This document shows, in pieces, positions 46,902-56,356 of a DNA stretch of 64,000 nucleotides. Location of the stretch: contig NZ_PDUS01000007.1 in assembly GCF_002723455.1 (NCBI RefSeq), positions 518 through 64,517 on the forward strand, read 5' to 3'. Both the position numbers and the translations under genes were made by a program. The stretch is from Pseudoalteromonas sp. 3D05. GTDB lineage: Bacteria > Pseudomonadota > Gammaproteobacteria > Enterobacterales > Alteromonadaceae. The notes under the pieces were generated by a model. The model saw only the letters and a program-made list of their open reading frames with translations. It ran no database searches and was not told where the DNA came from. The stretch's first letter is position 1, and each line of letters opens with the position of its first letter.

Positions 46902-47810
46902 ATGGCACAATCATTAACAATAACAAAAGTCACACCTCACCAACTGTCCGATTTATTAAAAGATTATTTGGCAATTAGTAAATTTAAAGTAGTGGCAATG
47001 CTGGTTTTAACTGCTTGGGTGGGCCTGGCACTTGCCCCTGATGTGGGCCGAGGGGTTGCTGTACAATTTATTAGTTTATTGGGCATAGGTCTGTTATCAG
47101 CAGCCGCTGCGGTAATAAACCATGTAGTTGATAGCGAAATTGATAGCAAAATGGCACGTACGCGTCATCGCCCAGTGGCGAAAGGGCGTTTATCAAAACG
47201 GCACGCTCTTTCTTTTGCAGCAGTCATTGGTGTGAGCGGTTTTGTTATGCTGGTTATGTGGGCTAATCTGCTTACCGCTGTACTAACACTTTTTGCGCTG
47301 GTGGGTTATGCCTTTATTTATACGTCGTTTTTAAAACGGGCTACACCACAAAATATAGTTATTGGTGGGCTTGCCGGTGCAATGCCCCCTTTATTGGGTT
47401 GGGTGTCTGAAACAGGTCAAATGGCGGCTGCACCTTGGTTATTAGTGATGATAATATTTACGTGGACGCCGCCTCATTTTTGGGCATTAGCCATTGCACG
47501 AAAAAGTGACTATGAACGTGCTAAAATCCCTATGCTGCCCGTTACACATGGTATTGAATTTAGTAAAACGTGTGTCATCGCTTATTCTATTTTATTAGCA
47601 TTAGTGTGTGTACTACCGTATTTAATAGGCATGTCTGGAGAGATTTACTTAACCGCTTCTAGCTTATTAAACGCAGTCTTCATTTATAAAGCGATTAAAT
47701 TAAAAGTAGCACCTGAAGAGGGAACTGCGATGGATCTATTTCGTTTTTCAATTATCCATTTGATGTTACTCTTCATAGCCTTATTTGCTGATAAATGGCT
47801 AGTTATATGA
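46902..47810 (+). CDS. ctaB: protoheme IX farnesyltransferase (heme O synthase)
   Basis: A 302-residue membrane prenyltransferase that adds farnesyl to haem B. The Asp-rich motif is VVDSEIDSKMARTRHRP (~75), with the second in YERAKIPMLPVTHG; FTWTPPHFWALAI is also typical. It has about eight helices. AGGAGG precedes ATG 46902. Overlaps the sco gene by 4 bp. Confidence 0.96.
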   Translation: MAQSLTITKVTPHQLSDLLKDYLAISKFKVVAMLVLTAWVGLALAPDVGRGVAVQFISLLGIGLLSAAAAVINHVVDSEIDSKMARTRHRPVAKGRLSKRHALSFAAVIGVSGFVMLVMWANLLTAVLTLFALVGYAFIYTSFLKRATPQNIVIGGLAGAMPPLLGWVSETGQMAAAPWLLVMIIFTWTPPHFWALAIARKSDYERAKIPMLPVTHGIEFSKTCVIAYSILLALVCVLPYLIGMSGEIYLTASSLLNAVFIYKAIKLKVAPEEGTAMDLFRFSIIHLMLLFIALFADKWLVI

Positions 47811-48412
47811 AAATATGGGTAACGGTGGTTTTATGTTTTTTGTTATTGGTAGGTTGTAGTGATAAGAGCAAGCCAAACGTAGATGCATTAGTTTATGAAA
47901 CTGCAAAACCACTCAGTGAATTTTCATTAAATGATCAACACAATAGTGAAGTGACAAACGCTAATTTTGAGGGGCAATGGAACCTCGTATTTCTGGGATA
48001 TACCAGTTGCCCAGATATTTGCCCACTCACGTTAGCAAAACTAAACGCAGTCCATAAATCACTGAGTGATCAGTACGCATTGCAAATATGGTTTTTATCA
48101 GTGGATCCAAAACGTGATACTGCCAAGAAAAGAAAAGCCTACATAGATTATTTTAATCCTAACTTTTTAGCCGTATCAGGAGAGCATAAAGCACTGTTCC
48201 CGTTTGTAAGGGAGCTTGGGCTTATTTATGCCATTAGTGATAGTACAGAACAAGAATACGCCGTAGATCATAGCGCATCAGTTGCATTGGTTGATTCAAC
48301 TGGGGCTGTAAGGGCAATATTCAAACCTGAGTTTAAGCAAGGAAGTGTGCCCCTGATAAACACCAAAAAAATGCTTAAGGAATTTAAAATAATTGCAGAT
48401 TATTACGAATAA
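47807..48412 (+). CDS. SCO1/SenC copper chaperone, lipidated
   Basis: A 201-residue lipoprotein of the SCO family that helps build the CuA site of subunit II. The signal peptide ends LLVGCSDKS. The thioredoxin-fold domain has the copper-binding CPDICP (~67) with the distal histidine in YAVDHSASVALVD. LVFLGYTSCPD and FLSVDPKRDT are family motifs. It closes the cox operon and a terminator follows. Start 47807 overlaps the ctaB stop (ATGA). Confidence 0.93.
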   Translation: MKIWVTVVLCFLLLVGCSDKSKPNVDALVYETAKPLSEFSLNDQHNSEVTNANFEGQWNLVFLGYTSCPDICPLTLAKLNAVHKSLSDQYALQIWFLSVDPKRDTAKKRKAYIDYFNPNFLAVSGEHKALFPFVRELGLIYAISDSTEQEYAVDHSASVALVDSTGAVRAIFKPEFKQGSVPLINTKKMLKEFKIIADYYE

Positions 48413-48441
48413 ACACGCGATAAATTGGGCGTATAAAATAT

Positions 48442-48466
48442 AAAAGGAGCGAATAGCTCCTTTTTT
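48442..48466 (+). terminator. terminator of the cytochrome oxidase operon
   Basis: AAAAGGAGC-GAATA-GCTCCTTTT, a 9-bp perfect stem followed by TTTTTT. Confidence 0.88.
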
Positions 48467-48581
48467 GTTTTCAGACGGTTGGAAAACTAATTTACTCTTT
48501 TTTTGATGCATTTATGGCATTTTCGGTAAGTCCGTCTAAGCTTTTGTAATGAATTGGTAAAACACGCAAAGCACAAAGTAT

Positions 48582-48854
48582 ATGATCAAACTTCCAGCGG
48601 AATTAGCGATTAACCAAGTTGAAATCTTACACCAAGATTTATTAAATGAATTAAGCGGCAATGATGATGTTTGTTTAGATATAAGCGATGTTACTCGTGC
48701 TGATACAGCGTCAGTTCAATTACTTTGTTCTTTACAAAAACATTTACTATCAGTGCAGCATAAAATTATTTGGGTTGGCCAAAGTGATGCGCTAAAAAGT
48801 GTTATTACCCAGTTGGGTTTAAGTGAATATTTAGTACTCGATAATGCAGATTAA
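48582..48854 (+). CDS. STAS-domain protein
   Basis: A 90-residue STAS protein, the anti-anti-sigma fold. VCLDISDVTRADTASVQLLCSLQKHL contains the usual phosphorylatable Ser/Thr position after the second strand. Such proteins stand first in chemosensory clusters of the same gene order in other gammaproteobacteria, where they may tune the array. It lies 9 bp before cheY. Confidence 0.88.
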   Translation: MIKLPAELAINQVEILHQDLLNELSGNDDVCLDISDVTRADTASVQLLCSLQKHLLSVQHKIIWVGQSDALKSVITQLGLSEYLVLDNAD

Positions 48855-48863
48855 GGAGTTTAT

Positions 48864-49226
48864 ATGAAAAGAATTTTAGCTGTGGATGACTCTGCGTCGA
48901 TGCGTCAAATGGTTGGCTTTACATTAAAAAAAGCAGGATTTGATGTGACGGAAGCGAAAGATGGAAGCGAAGCTTTAAGTATTGCCAAGCAGCAAGGTTT
49001 TGATGCCGTTATTTCGGATGTAAATATGCCCGTAATGGACGGTATTACTTTAATACGAGAATTACGCACTCTCCCGAATTATAAATTTACCCCATTATTG
49101 ATGCTTACTACAGAGTCTGGAATGGATAAGAAAGTAGAAGGCAAAGCTGCAGGTGCGACGGGTTGGATAGTCAAACCTTTTAACCCTGAGCAATTATTAG
49201 CAGTATTAAAAAAAGTGATTCGCTAA
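48864..49226 (+). CDS. cheY: CheY-type response regulator
   Basis: A 120-residue single-domain receiver. The acidic pair VDDS, the phosphorylation site in AVISDVNMPVMDG (~53), the threonine in LMLTTES and the lysine in WIVKPF are all there. It takes phosphate from the CheA encoded next. AGGAG precedes the start. No flagellar genes lie in the window, so the output may not be the flagellar motor. Confidence 0.94.
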   Translation: MKRILAVDDSASMRQMVGFTLKKAGFDVTEAKDGSEALSIAKQQGFDAVISDVNMPVMDGITLIRELRTLPNYKFTPLLMLTTESGMDKKVEGKAAGATGWIVKPFNPEQLLAVLKKVIR

Positions 49227-49241
49227 TCTAGGGAGCGGGGC

Positions 49242-51326
49242 ATGAGTATAGATTTAAGTCAATTTTTTGAAGTTTTTTTCGAAGAAAGCTTTGAAGGCTT
49301 GGATGCCATGGAAGCAGAATTACTAAATTTAGTTCCCGGCGAAGAAGATTCAGAAGCGATAAACACAATATTTCGTGCTGCGCATTCAATTAAAGGAGGC
49401 AGTGGTACATTTGGTTTTAACTCGGTCGCAGATTTTACACATGTATTAGAAACGCTTTTGGATCAAATTCGTGATGGATCTCGCCCTCTTACCGCCGAGC
49501 ACGTCAATTTATTACTTAAGTCTATCGATTGTTTGCGAGCTTTATTAAGTGCCTTGCAAGCAGAGCAAGAGCCAGACCTAAGCGAATCTATAGAGTTACG
49601 TAAAAAGTTCGAACACATCCTTGAACTGGATGAAAGCTCAAATGATGAGTCAACAAATAGCTCTGAACCGCTCGCAGAGTTAAATACATTTCAAATTGAC
49701 TTTAAGCCACATCATCACCTATTTAAAACAGGCAATGAGCCACTTTATATGGTGAGTGAACTCGCCGAACTCGGTGATTTAGACGTAGTTGTTTTTCATA
49801 ACGAAGTACCTGACATTAAAGAGCTTGCACCGGATGATTGTTATTTATCATGGCGTTTTTTCCTTAATACTGAAAAACCTGAAACTGCAATAAAAGAAGT
49901 ATTTGAGTGGGTGGAAGATGATGCCGATATCACCATAAGTCTATGCGGAGGTTTATTTGAAGATTTAGACGAAAACTCTGTTGAAAGCGAAGATAAAAAA
50001 GAATCTCAACCAGCTGATACTTCACCCAAAGCGGCAACGGCAGTCAAAGCTAAACCTAGCACTTCTGCAAAAGTTCAAAGTTCAGGGGCATCATCTTCAG
50101 AGTCAACCTCTATACGTGTGGGGATAGATAAAGTTGATTCGTTAATTAACATGGTAGGCGAGCTTGTCATCACACAAGCAATGTTAAGCCAGCTTGGCGA
50201 ACAGGAAGTTACAGAAGCAACGTTTGCTTCCTTACAAGAAGGGTTAGCGCAATTAGCTCACAACACTCGAGATCTCCAAGAGAGCGTAATGGGCATTCGA
50301 ATGTTGCCAATCAGTTTTGTATTTAGCCGATTTCCTCGGTTGGTTAGAGACATTTCGCAAAAATTAAATAAGCAAGTTGAATTGAAATTACTGGGTGAAC
50401 AAACTGAGCTTGATAAAACGGTAATGGAAAAAATATCAGACCCAATGGTGCACTTAGTTAGAAACTCCCTTGACCATGGTTTAGAAACGGTTGATCAAAG
50501 AATAGCCGCAGGAAAAGACCCTGTTGGTGTTGTAACACTAAATGCATTTCACCAAGGCGGCAACATCGTTATTGAAATTATGGATGATGGCCAAGGACTT
50601 AATACGCAAAAAATAAAAGAAAAAGCGATTGCTAATGGGGTGATTTCTGAGACAGACGAATTATCAGATAAAGAAATAAATGAGCTTATTTTTGTAGCAG
50701 GGTTTTCTACTGCCGACGCGGTGAGTGACTTATCAGGCCGAGGGGTAGGTATGGATGTCGTGAGGCGTAATATAGAGTCACTTAACGGCTCTGTAGAAGT
50801 GGCATCAGCGCCTGGCGTAGGTTCAACATTTACGATTCGATTACCGCTAACACTTGCGATTTTGGATGGACAACTCGTTAAAGTTGCAAAGCATACTTAT
50901 ATTATCCCGCTTATTTCGATTGTAGAGTCGTTACAGATTGATGTAACAAAAGTGAGCCGAGTAGGTAAAGACCTTGATGTATTAAGACTTCGTGATGAGT
51001 ACATCCCTATTTTGCGGTTGTACAACATTTTTAAACATCAAGGAGCGATTGAAACATTAGATAAAACGCTATTAGTCGTAGTGGAGAGTGACAACCAAAA
51101 AATTGGACTGTTGGTGGATGATTTATTATCACAGCAGCAAGTGGTCATTAAAAGCTTAGAAGCCAATTATCAGAAAGTTGATGGTGTCTCAGGTGCCACA
51201 ATTTTAGGTGATGGCAGAGTGTCACTGATAGTAGATATTAGCGGATTAATAAAAATGTCAGGGCTCAGAAAGCCAGGCAGCCAAGAATTAATTATTGAAT
51301 CGCAAGCTAATTTGGAGGCGTCATGA
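49242..51326 (+). CDS. cheA: chemotaxis histidine kinase CheA
   Basis: A 694-residue kinase with the usual five-domain layout. P1 (Hpt) has the phosphorylated His48 in FRAAHSIKGGSGTFG. Residues ~150-280 form a divergent P2 and acidic linker. P3 (dimerisation) begins RVGIDKVDSLINMVGELVITQ. The ATPase domain has LVRNSLDHGLE, EIMDDGQGL and GRGVGMDVV. P5 is CheW-like at the end. It phosphorylates CheY and CheB. Overlaps cheW by 4 bp. Confidence 0.96.
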   Translation: MSIDLSQFFEVFFEESFEGLDAMEAELLNLVPGEEDSEAINTIFRAAHSIKGGSGTFGFNSVADFTHVLETLLDQIRDGSRPLTAEHVNLLLKSIDCLRALLSALQAEQEPDLSESIELRKKFEHILELDESSNDESTNSSEPLAELNTFQIDFKPHHHLFKTGNEPLYMVSELAELGDLDVVVFHNEVPDIKELAPDDCYLSWRFFLNTEKPETAIKEVFEWVEDDADITISLCGGLFEDLDENSVESEDKKESQPADTSPKAATAVKAKPSTSAKVQSSGASSSESTSIRVGIDKVDSLINMVGELVITQAMLSQLGEQEVTEATFASLQEGLAQLAHNTRDLQESVMGIRMLPISFVFSRFPRLVRDISQKLNKQVELKLLGEQTELDKTVMEKISDPMVHLVRNSLDHGLETVDQRIAAGKDPVGVVTLNAFHQGGNIVIEIMDDGQGLNTQKIKEKAIANGVISETDELSDKEINELIFVAGFSTADAVSDLSGRGVGMDVVRRNIESLNGSVEVASAPGVGSTFTIRLPLTLAILDGQLVKVAKHTYIIPLISIVESLQIDVTKVSRVGKDLDVLRLRDEYIPILRLYNIFKHQGAIETLDKTLLVVVESDNQKIGLLVDDLLSQQQVVIKSLEANYQKVDGVSGATILGDGRVSLIVDISGLIKMSGLRKPGSQELIIESQANLEAS

Positions 51327-51808
51327 GCGCTTTGCTGAATGAGTTAAATAGTAATTTGACCCTTGAAGAAGAGCAAGGAGTTAGGCAATTTTTAACTTTT
51401 ATTATGGCCGAAGAAGAGTATGGGGTTGATATTTTAACGGTGAAAGAAATCCGCAGTTGGGAAGAAATAACCGTTATTCCTAATGCTCCAGATTATGTTC
51501 AAGGAGTCATTAATATTCGAGGCACCATAGTACCAATTTTAGATTTGCGATTGCGATTTGGTTTGCCAAGAATCGAATATGGCGCACTCACAGTCGTGAT
51601 TGTGATAAAGGTCGATTTAGGACAGAAAACAAAAATAATGGGTATGGTTGTTGATGCGGTATCTGATGTTTATAGCATTATTGAAAAGAACGCCAAAATG
51701 GTTCCAACATTTACAGATTCAGACAATTCAGAATTTGTTGCAGGACTGGTTAATGTTGGAGAAAAGATGGTTGCGTTATTAGATCTGAAAAAAACGATGG
51801 ATATTTAA
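51323..51808 (+). CDS. cheW: chemotaxis coupling protein CheW
   Basis: A 161-residue CheW. FLTFIMAEEEYGVDILTVKEIRSW and IPNAPDYVQGVINIRGTIVPILDLRLRFGL are the conserved coupling-protein segments; VDAVSDVY and VAGLVNVGEKMVALLDLKK complete the fold. It ties the receptor at 51849 to CheA. Start overlaps cheA (ATGA). Confidence 0.96.
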   Translation: MSALLNELNSNLTLEEEQGVRQFLTFIMAEEEYGVDILTVKEIRSWEEITVIPNAPDYVQGVINIRGTIVPILDLRLRFGLPRIEYGALTVVIVIKVDLGQKTKIMGMVVDAVSDVYSIIEKNAKMVPTFTDSDNSEFVAGLVNVGEKMVALLDLKKTMDI

Positions 51809-51848
51809 CTGTTCATTTTAGTTAATGAAGCAATAAAAGGTGATGGGC

Positions 51849-54542
51849 ATGGGGTGGTTTAGTAATTCAAAGCAGCCAAAATCAGAAAATGATTTAGTAA
51901 TAGCTGCATTAAAAAAATCATTTGCTGTTATTGAGTTCGAGCCAAACGGCACAGTGATAACAGCAAATAATAACTTTTTAGATATGATGGGTTATCGCCT
52001 AGAAGAGTTACAAGGCCGAAATCACAGTGTATTTATTGCTAATGAAACACAAGAAAATCAAAGTGAAGCGATTTGGCAACGAGTGAAAAGCGGTGAGCCA
52101 ATTAACGGTGAATTTAGCTTTTTAGCCAATGATGAAAAGATAGTTTGGCTTCAGGCAAATTACAGCCCTGTTATAGATGAGCAGGGAAATGTTACTAAAA
52201 TAGTTCTACTCGCATCAGATATTACTGCTCTTAAAAAAGAGACTGTGGACGCCACCAGTAAAGTACAAGCCATTAATAGGTCTCAAGCGGTTATCGAATT
52301 CAACTTAGATGGCATCATTATTACGGCTAATGATAATTTTTTAGCGACCGTCGGCTATAGCTTATCTGAAATACAAGGCAAGCATCACAGTCTGTTTGTT
52401 GATCCTAATTACGCTAAGACAGAAGAATATCAGAAATTCTGGCAGAAACTGGGTAATGGGCATTTTGATTCAGGTGAGTATTTGCGTTTAGGCAAAGGAG
52501 GAAAAAAAGTTTGGATCCAAGCGTCATACAATCCAATTTTTGACCAAAATGGCAACCCTGTTAAAGTGATTAAGTATGCGAGCGACATTTCTGAGCAAAA
52601 AGAGATATCTGAAAAAGCGCGTATTAGTGCTGATTTAGCAAGCGCATTAAAAGTGTGCCAAGCCAATGTAATGATTGCAGATAATGATCTTAAAATTATT
52701 TTTGTGAATGAAGAAGTTAAAAAAATGCTCAGTGCTAGAGAAGCACAATTAAAGACTGTGCTACCTAGTTTCTCTGTCGCTGATTTAATTGGTACTTGTG
52801 TTGATGACTTTCACAAGCAAGCATCTCATCAGCGTCAGCTTTTAAAAGACCTTAAACAACCTCATCATGCTCGTTTAACATTAGCAGGACTTATTTTTGA
52901 GCTGATTGCGACGCCATGGGTAAATGATGATGGCAAACGGTTAGGTACAATTGTTGAGTGGCAAGATATAACGCAGAGCGAGCAAAAAGCGCAAGAAGAG
53001 AAAAAGAATGCGCAAGAGAATTTACGTGTTCGTCGCGCTTTAGATCGAGTAGCTACAAATACAATGATTGCTGATACGGGCAATAATATTATATACCTCA
53101 ACGAATCTGTTAAGAATATGATGCGTATTGCAGAATCAGATTTACGTAAAGATTTACCGAACTTTAACTGTAATGATTTATTAGGCCAAAATATAGATGT
53201 ATTCCATAAAAATCCATCGCATCAGAGGGGGTTATTAAATACCTTAACGGATACGTATAGCGCGGAAATTGTAGTTGGGGGAAGAACATTTGGCTTGGTT
53301 GCAAATCCTATATTCACACCAGAAAACGAAAGAATAGGCACTGTTGTTGAATGGGAGGACAGAACCGGTGAGGTTGCCATAGAGAAGGAAGTCAATGACC
53401 TTGTAAAGGCAGCAGGGCGTGGTGATTTAGACCAACGTATTAGTGAGCAAGATAAAGATGGCTTCTTTAAGCGCTTAGCCGTTGGCTTAAATAGCTTAGT
53501 TAGTATCGTAGACGATGCAGTTTCAGATACTGCTCTGATGCTTAGTGCAATGGCTACAGGGGATCTATCAAAACGTATTGAGCAGGATTATCAAGGCTCT
53601 TTTGATAAGCTTAAAAAAGACGCAAATGCCACGGCTGATAAACTCACAGAAGTGATGCATCGGATAAACTCATCGGCGACCTTGGTTGCAAGTGGTGCAG
53701 AGGAAATTTCGCAGGGCAACACCGATTTAAGTCAGCGCACAGAAGAGCAAGCATCTTCATTAGAAGAAACCGCTTCAAGCATGGAAGAGATGACAAGTAC
53801 CGTGCGTCAAAACGCTGACAATGCAAAAATAGCGAATGGATTGGCTGAAGAAACCCGCGACAAAGCATTAGAAGGTGGTGAGGTTGTTAACCGAGCTGTA
53901 GCGAGTATGTCAGCAATCAATGAATCGAGTAAAAAGATTGCAGATATTATTAGTGTGATTGACGAAATCGCCTTTCAAACCAATTTACTTGCACTGAATG
54001 CGGCAGTGGAAGCGGCTCGAGCGGGTGAGCAAGGCCGTGGTTTTGCTGTTGTAGCTGGTGAAGTGCGAAATCTAGCACAACGCTCAGCGGGTGCAGCGAA
54101 AGAGATTAAAGAATTAATTAGAGACAGTGTTGGTAAAGTAGAAGACGGTACATTGTTAGTGAATGAGTCAGGTGCAACGCTGCAAGATATTGTCAGCTCA
54201 GTGCAAAAAGTAACGGAAATGATTTCTGATATTGCAGAAGCGTCAGTTGAGCAGAGCTCCGGCATTGAGCAAGTTAATAAAGCGATTTCGCAAATGGATG
54301 AAATGACGCAGCAAAATGCAGCATTAGTTGAAGAGGCATCAGCAGCGGGAGAGTCGATGTCAGAGCAGGCAAACGATATGCGCCGCTTACTCACCTTCTT
54401 TTCTCTGAATCAGCAAGAGGCACCACTTAAAACAGAGCCTCCTGTCGTTGAATCAATACCAACATTGCATACTAGTAAAGTAAGAAGTGCTCCTAGAGGT
54501 AATGACTTTGCTGATTCATCAGATGAGTGGGAAGAGTTTTAA
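51849..54542 (+). CDS. soluble methyl-accepting chemotaxis protein with four PAS domains
   Basis: An ~897-residue receptor with no transmembrane helix. Four PAS-like domains lie at about residues 20-130, 140-255, 270-385 and 395-510; the first two are close to each other ([40 protein letters not shown]) and the last two carry the motif MIAD...NE. A short HAMP-like piece precedes the signalling domain, whose tip [35 protein letters not shown] resembles Tsr. It ends in EWEEF, matching the CheR/CheB tether of high-abundance receptors. ATG 51849 has AGGTGA upstream. Probably senses an internal redox or gas signal (inference). Confidence 0.92.
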   Translation: MGWFSNSKQPKSENDLVIAALKKSFAVIEFEPNGTVITANNNFLDMMGYRLEELQGRNHSVFIANETQENQSEAIWQRVKSGEPINGEFSFLANDEKIVWLQANYSPVIDEQGNVTKIVLLASDITALKKETVDATSKVQAINRSQAVIEFNLDGIIITANDNFLATVGYSLSEIQGKHHSLFVDPNYAKTEEYQKFWQKLGNGHFDSGEYLRLGKGGKKVWIQASYNPIFDQNGNPVKVIKYASDISEQKEISEKARISADLASALKVCQANVMIADNDLKIIFVNEEVKKMLSAREAQLKTVLPSFSVADLIGTCVDDFHKQASHQRQLLKDLKQPHHARLTLAGLIFELIATPWVNDDGKRLGTIVEWQDITQSEQKAQEEKKNAQENLRVRRALDRVATNTMIADTGNNIIYLNESVKNMMRIAESDLRKDLPNFNCNDLLGQNIDVFHKNPSHQRGLLNTLTDTYSAEIVVGGRTFGLVANPIFTPENERIGTVVEWEDRTGEVAIEKEVNDLVKAAGRGDLDQRISEQDKDGFFKRLAVGLNSLVSIVDDAVSDTALMLSAMATGDLSKRIEQDYQGSFDKLKKDANATADKLTEVMHRINSSATLVASGAEEISQGNTDLSQRTEEQASSLEETASSMEEMTSTVRQNADNAKIANGLAEETRDKALEGGEVVNRAVASMSAINESSKKIADIISVIDEIAFQTNLLALNAAVEAARAGEQGRGFAVVAGEVRNLAQRSAGAAKEIKELIRDSVGKVEDGTLLVNESGATLQDIVSSVQKVTEMISDIAEASVEQSSGIEQVNKAISQMDEMTQQNAALVEEASAAGESMSEQANDMRRLLTFFSLNQQEAPLKTEPPVVESIPTLHTSKVRSAPRGNDFADSSDEWEEF

Positions 54543-54706
54543 ATAAGTTATGTGCTAGTTAATTAGTACAGCTGTTTGGGTATTGAGCCTAAGAGGGTTT
54601 CATATATTGCGACCCTCATGCCTTTTATACAGTTTTAAGCCCTATTAACTATTTATGCCGTGCTCAGGTGGTCCTGTCTCGTTATGTCGCAGCTACCTTG
54701 TATATA

Positions 54707-54867
54707 ATACCAATCCGCAATAATACTTAATCATTTTGCGGGGCTAGACGTGTCGCTACCTGCGTTAAAAAATTCTCATTTAGGATATCTAAATAGCGAA
54801 TTTTTGCCTTGCTATCAACACGTTTTTCTACCCTCAAAATAGGTCACTTAATTAAGCGAATTGGTAT
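54707..54867. repeat. MITE-like inverted-repeat element (element B)
   Basis: A ~161-bp element between the receptor and cheR genes with terminal repeats ATACCAATCCGC (54707-54718) and GCGAATTGGTAT (54856-54867; one mismatch). The arms continue imperfectly for ~40 bp (ATTTTG-GGG). The core read on the minus strand (GATAGCAAGGC near 54815 and AACGCAGGTAGCG near 54770) matches that of element A at 1779-1976. It interrupts the otherwise tightly packed chemosensory cluster. No coding content. Confidence 0.75.
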
Positions 54868-54915
54868 AAATGGATTTTGACACTAATTTAGTTTTCTTAA
54901 GTGCGGGAATGTTCA

Positions 54916-55737
54916 ATGAAAGAATTTTTGCTGACAGATAATGATTTTAAGACTATTGCCAAACTAGTCTATGATGCATGCGGGATTGTGCTCGGTGATC
55001 ATAAGCGAGAAATGGTTTATTCACGCTTAGCACGACGTATTCGCTCTCTGCAGTTAAATAATTTTAAGCAGTATTTAGCCTATTTAGAAGCACATGAAGA
55101 GCAAGAATTTAGCGATTTTATTAATGCAATAACGACTAACCTCACTTCCTTTTTTCGTGAATCACATCATTTCGATTATTTAAAGTCAGATATTATCCCC
55201 AATCTATTACTATCTAATAGGTCAACAAAAAGAGTGAGAGTGTGGTCTGCTGGCTGCTCGACTGGAGAAGAACCTTACACATTAGCAATGACCTTAGATG
55301 GTGTTTTCCCTAGCGATTGGGATGTTAAAATTTTAGCGACCGATTTAGATTCTAATGTATTAAATAAGGCACAACTGGGCAGCTATACCGCGGCGAATGT
55401 AAATGGCCTTGAGTCGCACCATTTAAAGCGCTGGTTTTTGAAAAGCAAAGATGGTGAAACGTTTAAAGTGAAGCCTGAGTTACAAAAAAAAGTGCATTTT
55501 AAGCGGCTTAACTTATTGCAAAAGTGGCCCATGAAAGGTTCATTTGATGTGATTTTTTGCCGAAATGTGGTTATTTACTTTGATAAAGAAACAAAAGATC
55601 AACTGTTTAAACGCTACTGTGACATTTTAGCCCCCCGAGGCCATTTATTTTTAGGTCATTCAGAAAGTATGGGTAAGGAGCACAGTGAATTTAGAAACCT
55701 AGGTAAAACAATGTATCAAAAGGTGGCTAATGAGTAA
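54916..55737 (+). CDS. cheR: chemotaxis protein methyltransferase CheR
   Basis: A 273-residue SAM-dependent methyltransferase that methylates receptor glutamates. The N-terminal helical domain (1-~75) has REMVYSRLARRIRSL; the methyltransferase core has VRVWSAGCSTGEEPYTLAM (SAM binding, ~107), ILATDLDSNVLNKA and FDVIFCRNVVIYFD. ATG 54916 follows GGGA; a GTG at 54901 lies in frame but is less likely. Its beta-subdomain should bind the EWEEF tail of the receptor encoded upstream. Overlaps cheD by 8 bp. Confidence 0.95.
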   Translation: MKEFLLTDNDFKTIAKLVYDACGIVLGDHKREMVYSRLARRIRSLQLNNFKQYLAYLEAHEEQEFSDFINAITTNLTSFFRESHHFDYLKSDIIPNLLLSNRSTKRVRVWSAGCSTGEEPYTLAMTLDGVFPSDWDVKILATDLDSNVLNKAQLGSYTAANVNGLESHHLKRWFLKSKDGETFKVKPELQKKVHFKRLNLLQKWPMKGSFDVIFCRNVVIYFDKETKDQLFKRYCDILAPRGHLFLGHSESMGKEHSEFRNLGKTMYQKVANE

Positions 55738-56347
55738 CCAATTTAAAACCGTGCTGCCTGGTTTTGAGCACGTAAAGCGGTTCTGGGATGCTGGACAGCA
55801 ACATGTAGTTGCAAAGGTATTACCGGGTGAGTTTTATGTATCCAAAAATGACGAATTAATTAGTACTGTATTAGGTTCATGTATTGCTGCGTGCGTTTAC
55901 GATGATAAATTAGGGATTGGTGGTATGAATCATTTTATGCTGCCTGCAGAGAAAGGAGTTGAGCAAGCAAATGCGCACAGCTTAAACTGTCGTTATGGTA
56001 ATTGGGCAATGGAATTTTTAATTAATGAAGTGCTGAAAAATGGAGGCTCTCGCAGTAACTTAAAAATTAAATTGTTTGGTGGTGGAAAAATTATTCGTTC
56101 TATGACAGACATAGGCTTAGGTAATATTCGTTTTGCCTATTCCTATGTGCAGGAAGAGAAGCTTGACCTTGTTTCCCATGATGTGGGGGGGCCTTGGCCT
56201 AGAAAGGTCAACTTTAATCCTCAGACGGGTAGGGCACAAGTTAAAAAATTACGAGAAATGCACAGCGATGCATTAGAAAAGCGTGAAGTGCGCTACTTGC
56301 ATGATATTGAAAAACAAGACTCGAATACAGATATCGAGCTCTTTTAG
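55730..56347 (+). CDS. cheD: chemoreceptor glutamine deamidase CheD
   Basis: A 205-residue CheD that deamidates receptor glutamines. The catalytic cysteine is in TVLGSCIAACVYD (~43) and the histidine in GGMNHFMLP (~64). NCRYGNWAMEFLINEVLKNGGSR and KLFGGGKII are further family motifs. The start lies in the cheR coding end and the stop is 9 bp before cheB. Confidence 0.95.
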   Translation: MSNQFKTVLPGFEHVKRFWDAGQQHVVAKVLPGEFYVSKNDELISTVLGSCIAACVYDDKLGIGGMNHFMLPAEKGVEQANAHSLNCRYGNWAMEFLINEVLKNGGSRSNLKIKLFGGGKIIRSMTDIGLGNIRFAYSYVQEEKLDLVSHDVGGPWPRKVNFNPQTGRAQVKKLREMHSDALEKREVRYLHDIEKQDSNTDIELF

Positions 56348-56356
56348 GAGTTCTTC

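Noticed and set aside
53975..54394. 139-codon frame antisense to the receptor's signalling domain
   Set aside because: Ser/Ala/Cys-rich shadow of a strongly conserved coding region, with no ribosome-binding site.
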